64,000 nucleotides of DNA from Solwaraspora sp. WMMD791 (lineage in GTDB: Bacteria; Actinomycetota; Actinomycetes; Mycobacteriales; Micromonosporaceae). Numbering within the stretch: the stretch's first letter is position 1; every line of letters starts with the position of its first letter. The stretch spans positions 4,689,001 through 4,753,000 of the forward strand of contig NZ_CP120737.1 of NCBI RefSeq assembly GCF_029581195.1, in the 5' to 3' direction. Made by a program: the position numbers and the translations under genes. Positions 42,083 through 49,589 of the stretch are shown in pieces. The notes beneath the pieces were generated by a model. It ran no database searches, was not told the DNA's origin, and saw only the letters and a program-made list of their open reading frames with translations.

Positions 42083-43387
42083 CTACTCGTAGCGCAGCGA
42101 GTCGACCGGGTCGGCCCGGGCCGCCCGCGACGCCGGCAGCGTGCCGGCCAGGAACGCGATCGCCATCACCAGGCCGATGATCATCGCGATGGATACCGGC
42201 TCGAAGGCGATCAGCGTGAGACCCGGCAGGTCCGACAGGAAACTGCCGGCCAGCGCGCTGCTGATCGCGGTGCCCGCCGCGACCGCCAGCACCGCGCCGA
42301 TCGCGCTGCCGAGGAAACCGATGACAGTGGCCTCCAGGCTGAACAGGCCGAACACCTTGCCCGAGCCCATGCCCATCGCCTTCATCAGACCGATCTCACG
42401 GGTGCGCTCCTGCACCGACATGAACAGGGTGTTGACGATCCCGAAGCTCGCCGCCAGCAGCGCGATCACCGCGAAGGCGTTGAGCACCCAGACGATGCCG
42501 TCGATGACCGTACGGAACGCGCCGAGCCGGTCGGCGACCGTACTCCCGGTGTAGCCGGCGTCGGCCAGTCGATCCTTCAGCGCGCTGATCTGCTCATCGG
42601 TCGCCGCCGGGTCGAACCAGACGGCCGCCTGAGCGTACCGCTGCGCCTCGGCGACCGGGACACCGGTGTTCTGCGCGTCGAACAGCGCGTCGGTCAACGC
42701 GTCGTTGGGCACGACGCCACCCCCGGTCGCCAGGGTCTCCTCGGCCACCCCGACGATCGTCGCCTCGATCACCTGCTGCGTGCGCTGCGCGTCGGTGACC
42801 GCGATCGAGACGGTCTGCCCGACCGCCGCGGCGTCGTCAGCGAAGCCGAGCGGTTCGACGTACGACGTCGGGAGCGCGAGCTGCAGCTGCGACGAGGCGT
42901 CGTCCGGCTCCGACCCGGCGGCCAGCGGGGTCCGCTGCCCGGCGACCAGCCCGCCCACGTCGACGACGTACCGCGTACCGTCGCCGACCTGGATGTAGTC
43001 GGCGCTGATCGACCGGGTCGCCTGCACGTCCAGCACGCCGTCGATGTCGGCCAACGCGTCGAGGTCGGCCGGGGTGAGCGCGACCACCGTCTGCCCGGGT
43101 GGCCCGTCCTGCCCGCTCGACACCGTGTCCGGGTCGTACTCGGCCGGCCCGGCATCGGCGGCACCGAACCCGTTGTCGGTGTCCGGGGTCTTGACGACCG
43201 ACATGACGTCGGACGCGCCGATCGCCATCACCGTGTCGTCGATGTACGCGTTGATGCCGGTGCCCAGCCCGCTGGTCAACGTCAAGGTGAACGCGCCGAT
43301 GAAGATCGCCAGTATCGTCAGCAGCGTACGGGTCTTGGACCGGAAAGTGTTCGTGGTGGCCGAGCCGACCAGATCGGAGATCTTCAC
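42083..43387 (-). CDS. MacB/FtsX-type ABC transporter permease
   Basis: 434 aa. N-terminal TM helix (TLLTILAIFIGAFTLTLTSG), a large extracytoplasmic domain of about 230 residues, then three C-terminal TM helices with the FtsX signature (LLAASFGIVNTLFMSVQERTRE) and the ending RAARADPVDSLRYE. Mechanotransmission-type exporter rather than a classic importer. The GTG start overlaps the ATPase stop by 4 bp. Confidence 0.92.
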   Translation of the reverse strand: MKISDLVGSATTNTFRSKTRTLLTILAIFIGAFTLTLTSGLGTGINAYIDDTVMAIGASDVMSVVKTPDTDNGFGAADAGPAEYDPDTVSSGQDGPPGQTVVALTPADLDALADIDGVLDVQATRSISADYIQVGDGTRYVVDVGGLVAGQRTPLAAGSEPDDASSQLQLALPTSYVEPLGFADDAAAVGQTVSIAVTDAQRTQQVIEATIVGVAEETLATGGGVVPNDALTDALFDAQNTGVPVAEAQRYAQAAVWFDPAATDEQISALKDRLADAGYTGSTVADRLGAFRTVIDGIVWVLNAFAVIALLAASFGIVNTLFMSVQERTREIGLMKAMGMGSGKVFGLFSLEATVIGFLGSAIGAVLAVAAGTAISSALAGSFLSDLPGLTLIAFEPVSIAMIIGLVMAIAFLAGTLPASRAARADPVDSLRYE

Positions 43388-44082
43388 GCCGGCACCGCCA
43401 CCGAGTCGCTGACCAGTTGGCCGTCCCGGACCAGGATTCGGCGGTCGCAGCGCGACGCGAGCTCCTCGTCGTGGGTGACGACGATCAGGGTGATGCCGTT
43501 CTGCCGGTTGAGGCCGAAGAGAATGTCCTCCACCACGGCACCGGTGGCGGAGTCGAGGTTGCCGGTGGGCTCGTCGGCGAAAATGATCCGTGGGTTGTTC
43601 ACCAGCGCCCGCGCGATCACCACCCGTTGTTTCTGCCCGCCGGAGAGATTCGCCGCCTTGTTCTTCGCCTTGTCGGCCAGCTCCAACTGCTCCAACGCGG
43701 CCATGCCGCGCCGCCTACGCTCGGCCCGCCCCACTCCGGCGATCTTCATCGGCAGGATGACGTTGTCGAGGACCGAGATGTTCGGGGTGAGGAAGAACTG
43801 CTGGAAGACGAACCCGAACGTCTTGTTCCGGGTCTGGTTGAGCCGGCTGCCCCGCAGCGTACGCGTGTCGACACCGTTCAGTGTGAGCGTGCCCGACGTC
43901 GGCGCGTCCAGCAACGCGAGAATGTGCATCAGGGTCGACTTGCCGGATCCGCTCTTACCGAGGATCGCGACACTCTCTCCGTCATGAATGTCGAAGTTGA
44001 CTCCCTTCAGCGCGTCGAAACTGTTCGCGCCCCGGCCGTACGTCTTCCGTACGTCGACAGCCGAGATGATCGGGCTCTCCAT
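43384..44082 (-). CDS. ABC transporter ATPase, MacB/LolD type
   Basis: 232 aa. Walker A GKSGSGKST, Q-loop FGFVFQQFFL, signature LSGGQKQRVVIARAL, Walker B IIFADEPTGNLDS and H-loop VTHDEE. Pairs with the permease directly downstream to form an exporter for a peptide, antibiotic or lipid. Divergent from the histidine kinase gene at 44256, which with its response regulator probably controls it, as in many antimicrobial-peptide sensing modules. Confidence 0.94.
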   Translation of the reverse strand: MESPIISAVDVRKTYGRGANSFDALKGVNFDIHDGESVAILGKSGSGKSTLMHILALLDAPTSGTLTLNGVDTRTLRGSRLNQTRNKTFGFVFQQFFLTPNISVLDNVILPMKIAGVGRAERRRRGMAALEQLELADKAKNKAANLSGGQKQRVVIARALVNNPRIIFADEPTGNLDSATGAVVEDILFGLNRQNGITLIVVTHDEELASRCDRRILVRDGQLVSDSVAVPA

Positions 44083-44181
44083 CGGACTCCTCGTATTCGC
44101 CGACCAGGCCGAATTCCGGCTGGTGTCTCCATCGTCGTCGGCGATCCGGTCCAGCGCGTCACTCTGGCGCAGGCACCCGCG

Positions 44182-44197
44182 TACCGCGTTCGCGGTA
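44182..44197. promoter_or_regulatory. Inverted repeat in the ABC exporter/two-component divergent promoter
   Basis: TACCGC-GTTC-GCGGTA, a perfect 6-4-6 repeat in the 173-bp gap between the exporter operon and the kinase gene. A plausible binding site for the response regulator encoded at 45458. Proposed from position and symmetry only. Confidence 0.4.
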
Positions 44198-44255
44198 GCG
44201 GTGAATACCCCGCCAGGTGGACCTGTCTCGTCACGGCGGCCGGCAGACTGGGGCC

Positions 44256-45461
44256 ATGACCACCACTGCGGCCGTGCCGGCGGACCCGAGGTACCGCCGT
44301 CCGCGCGTACCGCCGTGGGTCGGTGACCTGGCCGCTGCGGTGATCATCGTCGCGACGGCGCTCGCCCCGTTCAAGGTCCCCGAGCACGAGGCGGCAGGAC
44401 CCGTCACCGTCGCCCTGGCGATCCTGCCGGCTGTGCTGCTGCCGCTGCGGCGGCGCTGGCCGCTGCCGGTGCTCGCCGGCTGTATCGCGATCTACGGTCT
44501 CGTCGCGGCCACCGGTGCGCTGGAGCCGGGCGTGGTGCTCGCCGTGTCGATCGCCATGTTCGGGGCGGCGAGCCGCACGGACCGGCGGACCACGCTCACT
44601 GCGGCCTGCGCCGCCGTCTTCGCGACGACCCTGCTCAACCTGCTGACGGCGATCGGGAGTGTGTTCGATCCCCGGGCGTTCCAGGTCACCGTCCTGGTCG
44701 CGTTCGCGGCGGCCGCCGGCGACGGACACCGCTCCCGGCGGGAGTACCTGCGCGCCATCATCGAACGCGCCGAACGCGCCGAACAGACCCGCGAATCGGA
44801 GGCCCGCCGCCGGGTCACCGAGGAACGGCTGCGGATCGCCCGTGACCTGCACGACGTCGTCGCCCACCAGATCTCGGTGATCAGCCTCAACGCCGGGGTG
44901 GCGTCGTCGGCGCTGCAGTCCCGCCCGGAACGGGCCCAACAGGCACTCGGTGCCATCCGCGGTGCCTCCCGGACCGTGCTCACCGAGATCGGCGACCTGC
45001 TGCGGGTGCTGCGTACCGAGGACGACGACCCCGCCAACGGGGCAGCCACCGCCCCGCAGCCCGGTCTGCACCGGCTCGACCAACTGGTCGCGGGCTTCAC
45101 CGGGGCCGGCCTTCACGTGTCGCTGCGTACCGAAGGGGACCTGTCGGTGGTCAGCGGCGCGGTCGACGTGGTCGTCTACCGGGTCGTCCAGGAAGGTCTC
45201 ACCAACGCCCACAAGCACGGTGCCGAGCACCGCGCCCACGTCCTGATCGACGTCGACGCCGACCGGGTCCTCGTGGTGGTCACGAACCCGGTGTCCGGTC
45301 GACCGGCCGACGACCAGCCCGAGATACCCAACGGCGGGCACGGCCTGGTCGGCCTGCGGGAACGGGTCGCCTCGGTCCGGGGCGTCGTCGAAACCGGCCT
45401 GACCCCGGGCGGCTACCGGCTCGCCGCCACTCTGCCACTGCCCAAGGAGGATCCCCGGTGA
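44256..45461 (+). CDS. NarL-type sensor histidine kinase (HisKA_3)
   Basis: 401 aa. Four to five N-terminal TM helices (residues about 20-150) with little extracytoplasmic sequence, then a coiled coil and the dimerisation/phosphoacceptor helix RIARDLHDVVAHQISVISL (His in DLHDVVAH). The HATPase domain has the N box VVQEGLTNAHKH and the G box GGHGLVGLRERV. The intramembrane sensing layout fits detection of envelope-active compounds. Its stop overlaps the regulator start by 4 bp. Confidence 0.93.
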   Translation: MTTTAAVPADPRYRRPRVPPWVGDLAAAVIIVATALAPFKVPEHEAAGPVTVALAILPAVLLPLRRRWPLPVLAGCIAIYGLVAATGALEPGVVLAVSIAMFGAASRTDRRTTLTAACAAVFATTLLNLLTAIGSVFDPRAFQVTVLVAFAAAAGDGHRSRREYLRAIIERAERAEQTRESEARRRVTEERLRIARDLHDVVAHQISVISLNAGVASSALQSRPERAQQALGAIRGASRTVLTEIGDLLRVLRTEDDDPANGAATAPQPGLHRLDQLVAGFTGAGLHVSLRTEGDLSVVSGAVDVVVYRVVQEGLTNAHKHGAEHRAHVLIDVDADRVLVVVTNPVSGRPADDQPEIPNGGHGLVGLRERVASVRGVVETGLTPGGYRLAATLPLPKEDPR

Positions 45462-46141
45462 CCACCGTGCTCGTCGTCGACGACCAGTCGCTGATCCGCC
45501 AAGCCGTGGCGGCGATCCTGACCGACGACGGCCGGATAAGCGTCGTCGGCGAGGCGGTCAACGGTACGCAGGCTGTCGCGCTCGCCGGCTCGCTGCGCCC
45601 CGACGTCGTACTGATGGACATCCGGATGCCGGAGCTCGACGGCATCGGCGCGACGGCGGCGATCTGCGCCGATCCGGCGCTGGCCGAGACCCGGGTGCTG
45701 ATCCTCACCACCTTCGAGGAGGACGAGTACCTGGTGGCGGCGCTGCGCGCCGGCGCGAGCGGCTTCATCGGCAAGGGGTCCGAGCCGGAGGATCTCGTCC
45801 GGGCAGTACGCGCGGTGCACGCCGGCGACGCGCTGCTGTCACCCACCGCGACCCGCAGCCTCATCGAGCGGTACGTGCTGCCAGCCCCGCCGGCGGCCAC
45901 GGTGGGCGGCTCGCCTGTGGTCCCCGAGACCGTCGGGCAGTTGACCGACCGGGAACGCGAGGTGCTGCTGCTGGTGGCACGCGGCCGGTCGAACCAGGAG
46001 ATCGCCCAGGACCTGGTCATCTCGCCACACACGGCAAAGACCCACGTCAACCGCATCATGACCAAGCTGTACGCGCACGACCGCGCCCAACTGGTCATCC
46101 TGGCGTACGAAAGCGGCCTGCTGACCCCCGGCCTGACCTGA
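45458..46141 (+). CDS. NarL/LuxR-type response regulator
   Basis: 227 aa. Receiver domain with acidic VDDQ, phosphoacceptor Asp54 (VVLMDIRMPE) and the Lys in GKGSEPEDL. The C-terminal LuxR HTH is LTDREREVLLLVARGRSNQE followed by IAQDLVISPHTAKTHVNRIM. Coupled to the kinase gene and likely target-linked to the divergent ABC exporter. Confidence 0.94.
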   Translation: MTTVLVVDDQSLIRQAVAAILTDDGRISVVGEAVNGTQAVALAGSLRPDVVLMDIRMPELDGIGATAAICADPALAETRVLILTTFEEDEYLVAALRAGASGFIGKGSEPEDLVRAVRAVHAGDALLSPTATRSLIERYVLPAPPAATVGGSPVVPETVGQLTDREREVLLLVARGRSNQEIAQDLVISPHTAKTHVNRIMTKLYAHDRAQLVILAYESGLLTPGLT

Positions 46142-46164
46142 CCCCGGGCGGTCCCGCTGTCGGA

Positions 46165-46341
46165 TCAGAGGTTGTTGAGGCGCGTCACCGTTGTCGCGGT
46201 GTCGCCGCGCGCAGCGCGTCGTCCGGCGGCGGCTGCCTCCTCCGGGGTAGCGCCACGAGCCATCGCCCTGGTCACCGCTGCGGTGCGCTGCTCCTCGATC
46301 TTCCTGCTTCGCCTCTTCGTGAACCAGCTCCAGATAGACAT
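46165..46341 (-). CDS. Small basic hypothetical protein, 58 aa
   Basis: An intact frame from ATG 46341 to TGA 46165: MSIWSWFTKRRSRKIEEQRT, then TRAMARGATPEEAAAAGRRA and a tail ending TVTRLNNL. Amphipathic, Arg-rich with a Trp-rich start, like small membrane-tethering or nucleic-acid-binding proteins. Codon choice looks coding, and the overlapping plus-strand frame does not. Only a weak GGGAAG lies upstream. No family recognised. Confidence 0.5.
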   Translation of the reverse strand: MSIWSWFTKRRSRKIEEQRTAAVTRAMARGATPEEAAAAGRRAARGDTATTVTRLNNL

Positions 46342-46503
46342 CGGTTGGATCTTCCCAATGGCCGGTCAGCCCAAACCGGTCATACCGTCCGTGATCATCG
46401 CGTCAACGGTGGCCACACTGGATCTTTGTGTCGGGACAGCGAAGCGACCTGGGTAAGAACGGGTACAGCCGTAGCGACCACTTGGCGGTAGCCCAACGGA
46501 TCG

Positions 46504-46698
46504 CTAGCCGATCGAGGACTGCACTGGCATCTCGCGAGGTGCCGCCGCTGGGTGGGGTTCGAGCGCCGCGATACGCCGATGGCGGGCGGCGTACTCGCGT
46601 AGCGCGAGGTTGACGGCTTCCTGTTCGCTCCTGGATCCAGACAGACGCATTGCCCCAGCCAGCGCCTCGTCGTCGAGGTCAATCTGCGTGACGGTCAT
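46504..46698 (-). CDS. VapB-type antitoxin (DUF2191), orphan
   Basis: 64 aa, ATG with AAGG upstream. The ribbon-helix-helix part is typical: MTVTQIDLDDEALAGAMRLS, then SEQEAVNLALREYAARHRRI. After this the sequence departs from the usual VapB tail, which wraps the toxin, and ends in EPHPAAAPREMPVQSSIG. No VapC PIN-domain gene follows on the minus strand; the next 160 bases hold no frame that fits one. Probably a surviving half of a toxin-antitoxin pair. Confidence 0.75.
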   Translation of the reverse strand: MTVTQIDLDDEALAGAMRLSGSRSEQEAVNLALREYAARHRRIAALEPHPAAAPREMPVQSSIG

Positions 46699-46761
46699 CG
46701 GCAACCTTCGAGAGCAATCGAGCGGGTATCGACGCTGTGAGCGGAGAGCCAATCTCGGCCG

Positions 46762-46826
46762 ATGATCGGATGCGCCCCATCTGCGCGATACGCCGAGCGC
46801 GGAGCAGATGGAGCGCATCCGATCAT
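46762..46826. repeat. 23-bp imperfect inverted repeat, large hairpin
   Basis: The left arm 46762-46784 (begins ATGATCGGATGCGC) and the right arm 46804-46826 (ends GCGCATCCGATCAT) are complementary at 22 of 23 positions, around a 19-nt centre. It lies between vapB and the DUF397 gene. It could be a terminator for the DUF397 transcript, a miniature mobile element or a protein target. Confidence 0.65.
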
Positions 46827-46866
46827 GGAATCCGGTGCAGCCGTCGAACCAGGCAGGGTCCTGCGG

Positions 46867-47073
46867 TCAGGGCTGGGTGGGGGTGTGCTTGAGGCCGGTG
46901 ACGAAGCTGGCCCAGGTGGTGGCGTCGAATGCGAGGGTCGGGCCGGTGCGGTCCTTGGTGTCGCGTACGTCCACCTGGCCGCCAGCGAAGCGGACCTCGA
47001 CGCAACTCGCGTTGCTTGAGCTGCGCGACGACTTGAACCAGTCCCGGTCCGGGGTGCCGGCCTGAGGGGTCAT
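46867..47073 (-). CDS. DUF397 family protein
   Basis: 68 aa. Full DUF397 match: DWFKSSRSSSNASCVEVRFA, GQVDVRDTKD and FDATTWASFVTGLK. These small proteins are encoded next to DUF5753/XRE regulators and antagonise or assist them in actinobacterial development and antibiotic control (the WhiJ/AbaA-type clusters of Streptomyces). The ATG overlaps the stop of the regulator gene by 4 bp. Confidence 0.93.
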   Translation of the reverse strand: MTPQAGTPDRDWFKSSRSSSNASCVEVRFAGGQVDVRDTKDRTGPTLAFDATTWASFVTGLKHTPTQP

Positions 47074-47993
47074 CTCATCTCCCTGGCGATCTCGCTGATC
47101 AGAGCAAGTGAGTCCTGCGAGCTTAACGCGCGCTCACGGGTCTCCGCGAAGGTCACCACGTAGTCGTTCACCTGCACCGACTGGTCGACGATGTCGATGA
47201 AGGTCAGGATTTCCTGCCAGACCAGGTCGGTAAGCCGGGGCGAGGCGAAGGACAGGATCTCGTACGGACCGCCGAACGCCGGATGTGCTCCGGCGCTGAA
47301 CGGCATCACCCGGATCTCGATCTGCTCCGGCCGCTCGGTCATCAGAGTGACGAGGTGTTCGAGCTGGGCCCGCATCACCGCCGGGCCGCCGACCTGCTGA
47401 CGCAGCGCGCCTTCGCTGATCACGGTGTTGATCCGGATCGGGTCGCTGCCGTCGAGCCGCACCTGGCGAGCCATCCGGACGGCGACCCGCCGCTCCACCT
47501 CGGTGAGTCGCACGACGGTGTTGCCGCCACGGATGACCGCGCGGGCGTACTCCTCGGTCTGCAACAGGCCGTGGATGGCCTCGGAGTGGAAGCTACGTAG
47601 CTGCGACGCGCCGGCCTCGTAGCCGAGGAAGCGCAGGAACTCGTTCGGAAAGAGCTTGGCGTAGTCCTGCCACCAGCCGCGACGTGCGGCGCCCACTCGC
47701 AGCTCCTCCAGCTCGGCGGCCTCGTCCGGCTCCAGCTCATAGATGTCGACGAGCTGGGCAAGCCGCTTCGCTGGCAACTTGACGCGGCCGGCTTCCACGC
47801 CGGACACGTACGCCTGGATGATGCCGGCGGCCTTGCCGGCCGCAGCGGCGGTCATGCCGATCTCCTCGCGACGCTGCCGTAACCGCAGGCCCAGCTCCCA
47901 GGCGTGCACGACCGGTGAGCCCTCGGTCAACGGATCGGCCTTGCGTTCCCGGGTGGTTCCCTTGGGTGGCACCGGTGTCAGCTCCTCTGCCAT
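47070..47993 (-). CDS. XRE-family regulator with DUF5753 domain, WhiJ-like
   Basis: 307 aa. N-terminal helix-turn-helix: LGLRLRQRREEIGMTAAAAG and AAGIIQAYVSGVEAGRVKLP. The rest is DUF5753: GLLQTEEYARAVIRGG, RVAVRMARQVRLDG, PIRINTVISEGALRQQVGG and IRVMPFSAGAHPAFGGPYEI. Translationally coupled to the DUF397 gene. Divergent from the 109-aa gene at 48101, with a perfect palindrome between them that is a candidate operator. Confidence 0.93.
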   Translation of the reverse strand: MAEELTPVPPKGTTRERKADPLTEGSPVVHAWELGLRLRQRREEIGMTAAAAGKAAGIIQAYVSGVEAGRVKLPAKRLAQLVDIYELEPDEAAELEELRVGAARRGWWQDYAKLFPNEFLRFLGYEAGASQLRSFHSEAIHGLLQTEEYARAVIRGGNTVVRLTEVERRVAVRMARQVRLDGSDPIRINTVISEGALRQQVGGPAVMRAQLEHLVTLMTERPEQIEIRVMPFSAGAHPAFGGPYEILSFASPRLTDLVWQEILTFIDIVDQSVQVNDYVVTFAETRERALSSQDSLALISEIAREMR

Positions 47994-48034
47994 CAGCCAA
48001 TGTGGTCTCGCTCCGAAGTAAACACCCTCGGATA

Positions 48035-48046
48035 CTTGATATCAAG
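48035..48046. promoter_or_regulatory. Perfect palindrome between the WhiJ-like gene and the gene at 48101
   Basis: CTTGATATCAAG, a 12-bp dyad in an AT-rich 107-bp divergent promoter region. Placed to let the XRE regulator control itself and the 48101 gene. Proposed from symmetry and position. Confidence 0.5.
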
Positions 48047-48100
48047 CTCTTTGCCCTCATCCTTGAGAAATCCGAGTAGGACCGATGCCAGGAGGTTCCC

Positions 48101-48430
48101 GTGTACCGATTCGGAAAGTTGATCTACCAACAGGAGGAAGGGGAGCGGTACGGATTCTCGCTGTGCCGCATCGACAACGCCGGCACGCGCGACCAGACGT
48201 ACGACCTGCTCGGCGTCATCCGGGTCGCCGTCGACCCGCGTCAGCCGGAGAAGCTGGGGGAGAACCTGCGCGGCTGGGCGGTCGCGACCCTCGCCGCAGG
48301 CGGCCACGGGTTCGGCTGCTACCACGCCACCTTCAGCACCCTCGACGAGAACGACGAACCCGAGAGCGACCTCGGCAACCTCGACATCAACTGGTCCGGC
48401 TCGCAAGTCCTCGTGCCCGCCGCCGAATAG
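48101..48430 (+). CDS. Hypothetical protein
   Basis: 109 aa. The GTG at 48101 has GGAGG 5 nt before it. No TM or signal. Contains MYRFGKLIYQQEEGERYGFS, GFGCYHATFSTLDEND and an acidic part ESDLGNLDINWSG. I do not recognise a family. The position opposite a WhiJ-like regulator suggests it is that regulator's target. Confidence 0.65.
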   Translation: MYRFGKLIYQQEEGERYGFSLCRIDNAGTRDQTYDLLGVIRVAVDPRQPEKLGENLRGWAVATLAAGGHGFGCYHATFSTLDENDEPESDLGNLDINWSGSQVLVPAAE

Positions 48431-48432
48431 TC

Positions 48433-48687
48433 GTGCTCACCGAATCGGCGGCGGCCCGGCTGCTCCGCGTACCGCCATCGACCTTGCGCCGCTGGCTGGC
48501 CGTCACCGACGGCCGCCAGCGGCGGTCCGACCCGCCCGGCGTCAGGGGGCGGGTGTTGACCCAGGAGATCCTTGACGACCCGAGAAGTCGAACATATGTT
48601 CTATTCGCCCGGTCACAACAACACACCCGCCACCGAGCGGGGCTGACCAGCCAGGACCTACGATCACACACATGGAGACGGCGATGA
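48433..48687 (+). CDS. Short helix-turn-helix ORF, possible remnant
   Basis: 84 aa from GTG 48433, two bases after the stop of the previous gene. The N-terminus LTESAAARLLRVPPSTLRRW is a good HTH like those that precede DUF433 or MerR-like domains; the rest (after WLAVTDGRQRRSDPP) matches nothing, and the 3' end overlaps the LexA box, the dprA promoter and the dprA start. Either a tiny DNA-binding protein or a truncated antitoxin. Confidence 0.4.
   Translation: MLTESAAARLLRVPPSTLRRWLAVTDGRQRRSDPPGVRGRVLTQEILDDPRSRTYVLFARSQQHTRHRAGLTSQDLRSHTWRRR
48572..48600 (+). promoter_or_regulatory. Predicted promoter of the dprA-like operon
   Basis: TTGACG at 48572-48577, a 17-nt spacer, TATGTT at 48595-48600: a strong sigma-A-type promoter. 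The -10 lies inside the LexA box, so repressor binding would block it. Confidence 0.6.
48588..48603. promoter_or_regulatory. LexA/SOS box upstream of the dprA-like gene
   Basis: TCGAACATATGTTCTA. Matches the Gram-positive SOS box TCGAAC-N4-GTTCGA in 11 of 12 fixed positions and contains the perfect palindrome GAACATATGTTC (48590-48601). It overlaps the predicted -10 and lies 80 nt before the dprA-like start. Confidence 0.75.
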
Positions 48688-49589
48688 TCGAGCGAGCGGC
48701 ACTCGTTGCTCTGCTGCGTCGTCCCGAGGTGCCCTGGTCTGAGGTCGCCCTGGACATCCAGGAGGCGGGTAGCGCACAGCAGGTGCTCGACCGAGCGCTG
48801 CGTCAGCCCGAGACATTGTTCCCGGCCACCGCCAGCTCAGCCGACGAGTTGATTGCAGCCGCTGCCGAAGAGATCGCCGGATGGCAGGCGGACGGGATCG
48901 GCGTACACGCATTCTTCGACGAGAGCTACCCGGCTCAGCTGCGCAGCATCAAGGAGATGCCTCCGCTGCTGTTCACCCGTGGCGAATTGCGGGTTCACGA
49001 CCGGGCCGTCGCTGTCGTCGGCAGCCGTAAGGCGACAGATCGTGGACTGGGCATCGCCCGATCGGTAGCCGAGTCACTCGCCAACCGGGGAGTCACGGTC
49101 GCCAGCGGGCTGGCTGAGGGCATCGACACCGCCGCCCACACCGCGGCCCTCGACGCTGGTGGCCGGACCGTTGCCGTCATCGGCACCGGCATCCGCAACT
49201 ACTATCCGACTGCCAATCGACGGCTGCAGGACCACCTTGCCGATGTCGGCCTGGTCGTCAGCCAGTTCTGGCCCGACGCTGGTCCCACCAGGAGGAGCTT
49301 CCCGATGCGCAACGCGGTGATGAGCGGGTACGCGGCTGCGACAGTCGTTGTCGAGGCCGGCGAGACCAGCGGCGCGCGGATCCAGGCTCGCTGTGCGCTC
49401 GCGCACGGCCGGCCGGTCGTGCTGACCGGTCAGGTCATGCAGCGCGAGTGGGCGAACACCTTCGCCACCAAGCCTGGCGTCTACGTCGTACACAGCACGA
49501 TGGAACTCATGGAGGCCGTCGACGAGATCCTTAGCCGGCTGCCCTCCGAGACCGGTCTGGAGAACTTCCCTGACCTCGCCCTCCGCTGA
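48684..49589 (+). CDS. DprA/Smf-like DNA-processing protein, accessory type
   Basis: 301 aa from the ATG at 48684, which has GGAG 6 nt before it; the ATG at 48672 is less likely. A helical N-terminus is followed by the DprA Rossmann core: VAVVGSRKATDRGLGIARSV, VASGLAEGIDTAAHTAALDA, VAVIGTGIRNYYP, FPMRNAVMSGYAAATVVVEA and SGARIQARCALAHGRPV. The C-terminal winged helix of housekeeping DprA is absent, and no topA or rnhB is near. In natural transformation DprA loads RecA on single-stranded DNA; here the partner is a phosphoribosyltransferase, so a different job is likely. Under the LexA box at 48588. Confidence 0.88.
   Translation: MIERAALVALLRRPEVPWSEVALDIQEAGSAQQVLDRALRQPETLFPATASSADELIAAAAEEIAGWQADGIGVHAFFDESYPAQLRSIKEMPPLLFTRGELRVHDRAVAVVGSRKATDRGLGIARSVAESLANRGVTVASGLAEGIDTAAHTAALDAGGRTVAVIGTGIRNYYPTANRRLQDHLADVGLVVSQFWPDAGPTRRSFPMRNAVMSGYAAATVVVEAGETSGARIQARCALAHGRPVVLTGQVMQREWANTFATKPGVYVVHSTMELMEAVDEILSRLPSETGLENFPDLALR

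Noticed and set aside
46172-46456. Plus-strand 94-codon frame after the response regulator
   Set aside because: Opposite the 58-aa ORF; composition is unlike a protein and no ribosome-binding site is present.
46400-46504. VapC toxin downstream of vapB
   Set aside because: No frame here begins or reads like a PIN domain, and there is too little space before the 58-aa ORF.
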